This document shows, piece by piece, positions 7,152 to 12,538 of a stretch of 14,686 nt of DNA; positions within the stretch are counted from its first letter, which is position 1; every line of letters begins with the position of its first letter. The DNA lies in contig CAIOHM010000190.1 in assembly GCA_903858055.1 (NCBI GenBank), positions 1-14,686 of the forward strand, given 5' to 3'. The position numbers and the translations under genes were made by a program. The DNA is from an uncultured delta proteobacterium (GTDB lineage: Bacteria > Myxococcota_A > Polyangia > Polyangiales > Polyangiaceae). Under the pieces are notes generated by a model that worked only from the letters and a program-made list of their open reading frames with translations, was not told the origin of the DNA and did no database searches.

Positions 7152-7981
7152 GCGCGCGCATCACGCTCACGAAGGTCGTCGGGCCCGCGTGCGTGCAGGA
7201 TCTCGGGAGACCGGGGCAGCTCGCCCTTGGGCTCCCACGTGGCGGCGCGCTCGCACCGCGGCGCCTGCGCGCGCTCAACGCCTCGATCGGCAACGCGCCC
7301 GGCGACGCCGCGCTCGAGGTCTTCGGCCTCGTCGAGTTCTCGGTTTCCGCTCCGGTCGCCGTGGCGATCGACGACAACGAGCCGTTCGTTGCGCGCGCGG
7401 GCGAGACCTACCGCGTCGCGACCGAGGGGCGACGCGTGCGCCTCATCGCGTTCGCGGGCGGCGTCGCGGTCCCCGAGGTCTTGGGCGGACGAGGGCTGCT
7501 TCCAAGCGCGCGCATGGGCGGTCACGAGGGGCGCTGGCTTCGCAGCGGGGACACCTTGCCACTCCCGGGGGCCCACACCACCCTCGCGCGCGTCGATACC
7601 CCGCACGACCCGATGCCACGCGCGCCCCTCGAGTCCTTGCGCGTGGAGCTGTGGCCCGGTCCGGAGCACGGGTCGCTCGTCGATCGCGACGTCCTCGAAG
7701 CGTGCGCATTTCGTGTCGCCGCGACGAGCGATCGCACGGGGCTTCACCTCGAGGGCGACACCGTCCGCCTCCACCCGCGGCCGCACGGCACGCCTTCGCT
7801 CCCGCTCGTCCCCGGCGCCGTGCAGCTACCGCCCTCGGGACAGCCCGTCGTCTTGGGCCCCGATCACCCGGTCACCGGCGGCTACCCCGTCGTCGGCGTC
7901 GTGCAGGCAGGAAGCCTCGAGGCTCTCTTCGTCGCGCCCCTCGGCAGCACGCTGCGCTTCGTTCGCCCGAGTCTTTCCTGA
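7148..7981 (+). CDS. pxpC: 5-oxoprolinase subunit C (PxpC, biotin-dependent-carboxyltransferase-like family)
   Basis: PxpC subunit of the 5-oxoprolinase, 277 residues. The N-terminal signature GPACVQDLGRPGQLALGLP (12-30) is followed by ALNASIGNAPGDAALEVFG, a central LIAFAGGVAVPEVLGGRG segment, and a C-terminal LPPSGQPVVLGPDHPVTGGYPVVG, all typical of the family. Length is below the usual 300-330 residues. The family motif G(P/A)MD after the first signature reads GALAP here, so the conserved Asp is missing. Start ATG 7148 has GAGG (7137-7140) 7 nt upstream and overlaps the pxpB stop by four bases. It is the last gene before the operator region at 7994. Confidence 0.92.
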   Translation: MSARITLTKVVGPACVQDLGRPGQLALGLPRGGALAPRRLRALNASIGNAPGDAALEVFGLVEFSVSAPVAVAIDDNEPFVARAGETYRVATEGRRVRLIAFAGGVAVPEVLGGRGLLPSARMGGHEGRWLRSGDTLPLPGAHTTLARVDTPHDPMPRAPLESLRVELWPGPEHGSLVDRDVLEACAFRVAATSDRTGLHLEGDTVRLHPRPHGTPSLPLVPGAVQLPPSGQPVVLGPDHPVTGGYPVVGVVQAGSLEALFVAPLGSTLRFVRPSLS

Positions 7982-7993
7982 AGATCACGTTTT

Positions 7994-8008
7994 TTGACAT
8001 TACGTCAA
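7994..8008. promoter_or_regulatory. Inverted repeat, candidate TetR operator 1
   Basis: TTGACATTACGTCAA has perfect 5-base arms (TTGAC/GTCAA). It shares the core TGACAnTnCGTCA with the second site 50 bp downstream. It begins 13 bases after the pxpC stop and contains a consensus-like TTGACA. It is the likely binding site of the TetR-family protein encoded two genes downstream. Confidence 0.6.
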
Positions 8009-8017
8009 GGAACAAGC

Positions 8018-8046
8018 TGGACAAGGGGCCGCGGCAGCGTTAGCTG
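8018..8046 (+). promoter_or_regulatory. Candidate promoter between the two operator sites
   Basis: TGGACA (8018-8023) matches the -35 consensus at five of six positions. Seventeen bases later is TAGCTG (8041-8046), a poor -10. If real, the start of transcription would fall inside operator 2, and repressor binding would cover it. The weak -10 makes this tentative. Confidence 0.25.
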
Positions 8047-8058
8047 ACACTTCGTCAG
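8044..8058. promoter_or_regulatory. Inverted repeat, candidate TetR operator 2
   Basis: CTGACACTTCGTCAG has perfect 5-base arms and matches operator 1 at 11 of 13 core bases (TGACAnTnCGTCA). Its centre (8051) is exactly 50 bp from that of operator 1 (8001). It ends 19 bases before the peptidase start codon, just ahead of the ribosome binding site GGAG (8066-8069). Confidence 0.6.
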
Positions 8059-8077
8059 TCCCACCGGAGCCGTCCCC

Positions 8078-9628
8078 ATGTCCCGCATCGTCGATCGTCT
8101 TCGCACCCTTGGCCGTGGCGGTCGCCGCTTGCGCATCGGCTACGGCCGCATCTTCCACGAGGGCTGCGCCTTCTCGCCGATGCCCACGACCGAGGCGGAC
8201 TTCCACCGCATGCACGTGATGGAGGGCGCGGAGCTCGCGCGGGCAGCGAGCTTGCAAGGCACCGAGCTCAAGAGCTTCTTCCCGCACGCGGAGCTCACGG
8301 GATTCGTGCAGGCTGCAAAGATCGCAGGCAACGTGGAGGCCGTGCCGCTGGCGTCGAGCATGGCGGTTCCGAGCGGCCCCATCACGCGTGCATGCTTCGA
8401 GTGGCTCGTCGATCGGCTGCTCACGAGCCTCGCGCAAGCGGGCGAACTCGACGGACTCTACCTGGCGCTCCACGGGAGCATGGAGGTCATCGGGCTCGGT
8501 GAGTCTCCCGAGGGCGTGATCCTTCGCCGTGTGCGCGAGCAAATCGGCGCCGACGTGCGCATCGCCGCGAGCTTCGACCTCCACGGCAACATGACGCCCT
8601 CCGTCGTGGACCCGCTCGACATCCTCGTCGCCTACCGCACGAACCCGCACTGGGACCTCGCGCCCACGGGCTTCCGCGCAGGAAATCGCCTCATTCGCAC
8701 CCTCCGCGGCCAGGTGCGCCCCGTGAAGGCCTGGCGCAAGCTGCCGCTCGTGCTCGGCGGCGGCACCACCGTGAACTTCATGAACCCGATGCGCGGCGTC
8801 TTCGCGCGCATGAGCGCGATGGAGGAAGACCCGCGCGTGCTCGCCGCGAGCCTCTTCATGGTGCACCCGTTCACGAGCTCGACCGAGCTCGGGTGGTCCG
8901 TGCACGTGATCACCGACGGCGACGCAGACCTCGCCGAGCGTCTCGCGGACGAGCTCGCCGATCTTGCGTGGGAGGCCGCCCGCACGCCCATCCCCAAGCT
9001 CTCTCCCATCGACGAAGCCATCGCCGAGGCCAAGGGCTCCCTGTTCCGCAAGCTCGGGCCCGTGACGCTCGTCGACACGGACGACATCGTGGGCGCGGGA
9101 GCACCGGGCGGCAGCACGCAGATCTTGGAGCGCCTCGCCGCGGAGCCCCGCGCGCTGCGAGCCCTCGTCCCCGTGCACGATCCGGAGCTCTACGCGCAGC
9201 TCGAAGGCCTCCCCCTCGGCACGGAGGTCGAGGTCGAGGTGCGCGGAACGCCCGGCTACGATCAGCCCGTGGTGCCGCTCCGCGTGCGCGTGGAAGCGAA
9301 GAGCACGAGCGAGTTTGGCGCCCGCGTGCGCGTGGACGCAGGGTCGATTCACCTGGCGATCGCCAAGGATCCGCCGCTCCCGATCCACCCGGGGTTTTGG
9401 CGCGAGCTCGGCGTCGACCCGCGCGAGGCCGACGTCATGGTGCAGAAGAACTTCTTCCACTACCGCATCTTCTACGCGGCGCTCTCGTTCCGCCACGTAC
9501 CCGTCGCGAGCCGCGGCGCCACGAACCTCGGCCGCGTGACCGAGCTGCCGCAGCGGGTACCTTCGCGGCCGACCGTCGAGCTCCGCGATTGGCGCGAAGG
9601 CGACCGACTCCTCCGTGGGCGCGCCTGA
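8078..9628 (+). CDS. M81 family metallopeptidase (MlrC-like)
   Basis: Predicted cytoplasmic zinc metallopeptidase of 516 residues related to microcystinase C (MlrC), a family that cleaves small or linearised peptides. Visible landmarks are RIFHEGCAFSP (24-34, family HExNTFSP), LALHGSM (129-135), SFDLHGNM (165-172), AYRTNPHWD (185-193) and VDTDDIVGAGAPGGST (332-347), followed by the C-terminal MlrC domain. D167, H169 and H191 are the expected zinc ligands and are present. In the first motif the family Asn is replaced, giving HEGCA. About 17 Arg-rich residues precede the usual N-terminus. Start ATG 8078 is supported by GGAG 8 nt upstream. The gene lies behind two operator-like repeats, and its stop overlaps the TetR gene start. 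Substrate unknown. Confidence 0.92.
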   Translation: MSRIVDRLRTLGRGGRRLRIGYGRIFHEGCAFSPMPTTEADFHRMHVMEGAELARAASLQGTELKSFFPHAELTGFVQAAKIAGNVEAVPLASSMAVPSGPITRACFEWLVDRLLTSLAQAGELDGLYLALHGSMEVIGLGESPEGVILRRVREQIGADVRIAASFDLHGNMTPSVVDPLDILVAYRTNPHWDLAPTGFRAGNRLIRTLRGQVRPVKAWRKLPLVLGGGTTVNFMNPMRGVFARMSAMEEDPRVLAASLFMVHPFTSSTELGWSVHVITDGDADLAERLADELADLAWEAARTPIPKLSPIDEAIAEAKGSLFRKLGPVTLVDTDDIVGAGAPGGSTQILERLAAEPRALRALVPVHDPELYAQLEGLPLGTEVEVEVRGTPGYDQPVVPLRVRVEAKSTSEFGARVRVDAGSIHLAIAKDPPLPIHPGFWRELGVDPREADVMVQKNFFHYRIFYAALSFRHVPVASRGATNLGRVTELPQRVPSRPTVELRDWREGDRLLRGRA

Positions 9629-10215
9629 TGGCGCGGCCGGCCGAACACGAGAAGCGGGCCGAGCTCGCGCGCGACGCCGTCGAGGTCCTCCAGCGTGAGG
9701 GCGTCGAGCTCTCGATGGCCGCGCTCGCCGACGCGCTCGGCGTGAAGCGACCCACGCTGCTCTACCACTTCCCAACGAAGGCCCACATCGTCGAGACCGC
9801 GCTCGTGGAGCTGCTCGTCGAGCAAGCGGCGTTCGTGATGGCGCGCGTCGCGGCCGAGGAGCACCCGATCGATCGCCTCTACGCGCACATGCGCGCGATC
9901 CACGCGTTTCATCATGGGCGCGAGGCTCGCGTGGTCTTCCTCACGCAAGCGATCGCCACCACCGCCGGCGCGCGTTTGCCCGATATTTTGCAGGCCGGCG
10001 AGGCGGTCTTCGAGGCGCAGCGTCACGACATCGTCGCGCGCATTCGGGCGGGCATTCGCGCCGGCGCGGTGCAGCCGTGCAACCCCGAGGCCCTCTTCGC
10101 GGCCGTGCGTGCGCTGAACGACGGGTTGCTCGTCCAGCGCGTGATGAGCGGTACGCCGCTCGAGCCCGTGCACGCGTTCGTGTGGGAGCAAATGCTCGCG
10201 CCGCTGAAGCGTTGA
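9628..10215 (+). CDS. TetR/AcrR-family transcriptional regulator
   Basis: A 195-residue regulator with an N-terminal helix-turn-helix at about residues 29-51: SMAALADALGVKRPTLLYHF, then PTK, the classic TetR DNA-binding segment. A mostly helical ligand-binding and dimerisation domain follows, ending with the segment ALNDGLLVQRVMSG. Start ATG 9628 overlaps the peptidase stop (TGATG) and has no ribosome binding site of its own, so translation is coupled to the peptidase. Co-transcription and the paired inverted repeats at 7994 and 8044 suggest that it represses its own operon, probably released by a substrate or product of the peptidase. The ligand is unknown. It is convergent with the DUF4105 gene, 65 bp away. 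Confidence 0.92.
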   Translation: MARPAEHEKRAELARDAVEVLQREGVELSMAALADALGVKRPTLLYHFPTKAHIVETALVELLVEQAAFVMARVAAEEHPIDRLYAHMRAIHAFHHGREARVVFLTQAIATTAGARLPDILQAGEAVFEAQRHDIVARIRAGIRAGAVQPCNPEALFAAVRALNDGLLVQRVMSGTPLEPVHAFVWEQMLAPLKR

Positions 10216-10280
10216 ACGCCAAGGCCACGGGGGCCGAACGGACCGGGCCGAGGTGCTCGATGGGAGGCTCTTGACGGCCC

Positions 10281-11669
10281 CTACGGGTACCAGACCGCAA
10301 GGCCCGCGCTCGGACTCACGGAGTCCTCGGTCGCGATCATGCGCGCGGTGAACGCGTAGTCACGCGCGAAGCGCCATTGCATCTCGGTCGTCGAGAACAC
10401 GCCCGTGCCGTAGCTCCACGGGAGCGCGCGGTACACACCCGCTTCGGAGCGGAGCGAGAGCGAACCGGCGCCGTGCACGAGCAGGCCGCCATGCACACCG
10501 AAGGGAAGCTGCGCCTGCGCGCCGTCGACACCGAAGCCCATCCCCGGCTCGGCGCTCGCGCGCGCGTAACCCAGGAGTTCGCCGAGCGATCCGCGCACGC
10601 GGAACGCGACGCCATACGCGCCTCCCAGCGCGAGCGAGTCCCCGCCGAAGACCCCGCGCCCACGGCCGAGGTACCCGAGCCCCACCCTCGCTCCCCAGCC
10701 AAGGTTGCTCCCGTCTTCGAAACCGAAGGCCTCGAGCTCGAGGAGCGTGGCGCGCGCGAGGCGGACGACGCCCTTCTCGTCGACGCTCGCGTCTGCACGC
10801 AGGAGCACGCCGCCCGCCGTGTCGAACTCGCGCACCGCCGGCTCGACGAGCTCGTGCACGCCGAGCCGAAAGCCCACCGTGGTCTCGTAACGACCGGTTG
10901 CTTCGGCGTAACCGGCCGCAGCATCGAGGCGCATGGGAGCGTGGTTTTCATGCGGCTTCGGCGCGGGGGCAGCCCCGAGCTCCGCCACGGACTTCGCGTG
11001 CGCTTCCGTGCGCACGAGCGTCGGCTCGCCGTCGACCGCGCCCACCTCCACGAGGGCTGCGGCGAGCGAGGCCGGCGTGACGACCGACCCGCCGCGCACT
11101 TCGTCGCGGCGCTTGCCCGGTGCGAACGCTTCGCCGAGGAGACGCCCGAGCGTGGTCGCGCTGTTGTTCGTGGCGAAGCGGTACTCGAAGGTCGAGCCTT
11201 GCTCCTTGACGACCGCGGCGACGAGACGCGCCTGCTCCTCGGCGCTGAGGCGCAGGCGGTACACCCAAAAGTCGCGGCCCTGGCGGGCGCGGTAGCGATC
11301 GACGATCTGCCAGGTGGGGTAGTCGTGGAGCTCGCCCGTGTAGCCGCCGAAGAGGCCTTTCGTCGTGCTCGTGAACGCGGAGTCCTCGCCGGTCTCCGCG
11401 GCGAACTCGAAGGCCGTGCCGTCTTGCGCGAGCTCGCCGGTCTGCGCGTTCCCCTCGCCGAAGTTCACCCACACGTGACCCATGAGCGACGAGGAACGCG
11501 TCGGGTCTTGCACCACGAACACGAAGCTCACGGGCTTGCCCGTGAGGCGCGCAGCGAGGGCCTCGACATCGAGCTTTTTCTCGGACGGGCGAGTCTCTTC
11601 TTCGGCGACGGCGGGGGCCGCGACGAGCAGCGAGGCGAGGGCGACGAAGGCGATGCAGACAGAACGCAT
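10281..11669 (-). CDS. Exported DUF4105/Lnb-like protein with C-terminal barrel-like domain, likely catalytically inactive
   Basis: A 462-residue protein with a Sec signal peptide (MRSVCIAFVALASLLVAAPAVA, cleavage after Ala22). Residues 45-180 resemble the DUF4105 (Lnb N-terminal periplasmic) domain: SSLMGHVWVNFG (59-70), TTKGLFGGYTGELHDYP (102-118), RDFWVYRLRLSAEEQ (132-146) and YRFATNNSATTLGRLL (163-178). In the family the last motif normally reads N-C-(A/S). Here Cys is Asn169, while His65 remains, so a thiol-based reaction is not expected. Residues 245-462 alternate short strands rich in Gly and aromatic residues and end in AVWYP, suggesting an outer-membrane beta barrel. Start ATG 11669 has only a weak GGCGG upstream. 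A 237-bp gap with no evident signal separates it from the DUF3332 gene upstream, so it probably has its own promoter. The family assignment is from motif recall. Confidence 0.7.
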   Translation of the reverse strand: MRSVCIAFVALASLLVAAPAVAEEETRPSEKKLDVEALAARLTGKPVSFVFVVQDPTRSSSLMGHVWVNFGEGNAQTGELAQDGTAFEFAAETGEDSAFTSTTKGLFGGYTGELHDYPTWQIVDRYRARQGRDFWVYRLRLSAEEQARLVAAVVKEQGSTFEYRFATNNSATTLGRLLGEAFAPGKRRDEVRGGSVVTPASLAAALVEVGAVDGEPTLVRTEAHAKSVAELGAAPAPKPHENHAPMRLDAAAGYAEATGRYETTVGFRLGVHELVEPAVREFDTAGGVLLRADASVDEKGVVRLARATLLELEAFGFEDGSNLGWGARVGLGYLGRGRGVFGGDSLALGGAYGVAFRVRGSLGELLGYARASAEPGMGFGVDGAQAQLPFGVHGGLLVHGAGSLSLRSEAGVYRALPWSYGTGVFSTTEMQWRFARDYAFTARMIATEDSVSPSAGLAVWYP

Positions 11670-11906
11670 ACGCCGCCACTACGCGACATTGACGTTCGAC
11701 GCAAACGACGCCCCGCGTCGCCCTCCAAAGAGGAGCGGGCTCCCGCGCCTCGAGGGCCGAACGAAACCGAACCGAGCTGCTCGACGGGACGCAAGCACGC
11801 CGAGACGTGAGGCCGGATGGGTGGTCATTCCGCGCACGAGGCCGAGCAACGAAGGCCGAGCGAGGCGGATCGGAAGAGCAGCGACGGGAGACTTTGTGAG
11901 GGCCTC

Positions 11907-12416
11907 TTAGCGCGCGAGGGTCGTCCGTCCGCTCGGAGCCGAGCCCGGATGCACGAGCGCAACGCCGCCCGCCACGTGAAGCTCCACGGTGCCGTCTTCG
12001 CGCACGGTCGCATCACCCGCCGGCTCGCCGTTGCGGACCACGTGGAAGGCGCGCTCGCCGTTCGGCACGAGACGGAAGACCTCGTCGCCGCGGGCGATCT
12101 CGACGGCCCCGCCCTCGAGCTCGCGCGTGCGCACGTCGTCGTTCGCGAGCGCAGGGTTCGAGCCGGTCCAGAACTCCACGGTGTTGAGCACGAGGAAGTC
12201 ACCGGTGCTCACGAGGGGGTAGACCGGGATGATCATGAGGCCCCACATGACGACGGAGCGGACCCACTTGTCGCCGACGCCCTCGTTCCACGCGTAGAGC
12301 TTCCGCGTGAGGCCGAACTTGCCGAAGCAACCGCTCGTGCCGAGAGCGCTCACGGCGAGCATCGAGACGACGGAAACACGGGCGATCTTGGCGCGGAGGC
12401 TCGGGGTGACGGTCAT
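11907..12416 (-). CDS. DUF3332 family lipoprotein
   Basis: A 169-residue envelope lipoprotein. The signal (about residues 1-29) ends at Cys30 in TSGC. The conserved DUF3332 block follows at once: CFGKFGLTRKLYAWNEGVG, a hydrophobic stretch VVMWGLMIIPVYPLV, then VLNTVEFWTGSNP (family pattern GKFxLTxKxYxWN...IPVY...NTxEFWTGxNP). The C-terminal 80 residues form a less conserved, strand-rich region. Function of the family is unknown. The start is ATG 12416, chosen because AGGAGA sits 4 nt upstream at 12421-12426 and the signal begins there; the frame stays open for 65 more codons upstream, but those codons show no family sequence. It is divergent from the propeller sensor across 122 bp. Confidence 0.88.
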   Translation of the reverse strand: MTVTPSLRAKIARVSVVSMLAVSALGTSGCFGKFGLTRKLYAWNEGVGDKWVRSVVMWGLMIIPVYPLVSTGDFLVLNTVEFWTGSNPALANDDVRTRELEGGAVEIARGDEVFRLVPNGERAFHVVRNGEPAGDATVREDGTVELHVAGGVALVHPGSAPSGRTTLAR

Positions 12417-12420
12417 GGCT

Positions 12421-12426
12421 TCTCCT
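12421..12426 (-). promoter_or_regulatory. Ribosome binding site deciding the DUF3332 start
   Basis: AGGAGA on the minus strand, 4 nt before the ATG at 12416. It is one of the few strong Shine-Dalgarno sequences in the window and fixes this start against the upstream in-frame codons. Confidence 0.7.
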
Positions 12427-12439
12427 GGGTTCGAGCGAG

Positions 12440-12469
12440 CGTTGTGCAACGTGCGTGCGTGCGGGTCAA
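12440..12469 (-). promoter_or_regulatory. Candidate promoter with overlapping palindrome for the DUF3332 gene
   Basis: On the minus strand TTGACC (12469-12464, five of six -35 bases) lies 17 bp from CACAAC (12446-12441, three of six -10 bases). The palindrome CGTTGTGCAACG (12440-12451, 5-base arms) covers the -10. Transcription would start near 12434, giving a short leader with the AGGAGA ribosome binding site. A GTGC tandem run (12451-12463) fills the spacer. Confidence 0.35.
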
Positions 12470-12538
12470 CCTCCGCGACGCTCGCCGAGAGCGATGGAAC
12501 CGTTGACGAGGGCACGCGCGCACCGCGACCATGCAACC

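Noticed and set aside
8000..9775. Long minus-strand open frame opposite the M81 peptidase gene
   Set aside because: It is rich in Arg, Ala and His with no domain pattern, and lies antisense to a clearly conserved enzyme. It is a by-product of high GC.
10209..10219. GCGTTGAACGC palindrome on the TetR stop codon
   Set aside because: A one-base centre cannot form a hairpin, and it lies within coding sequence. Likely chance.
10230..10281. GGGGCCG and CGGCCCC arms between the TetR and DUF4105 genes as a terminator
   Set aside because: The loop would be 38 bases and there is no U-run. In GC-rich DNA such arms arise easily.
11670..11906. Small gene or RNA in the 237-bp gap between the two minus-strand genes
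   Set aside because: No open frame with a credible start, no strong promoter and no stable terminator-like hairpin were seen.
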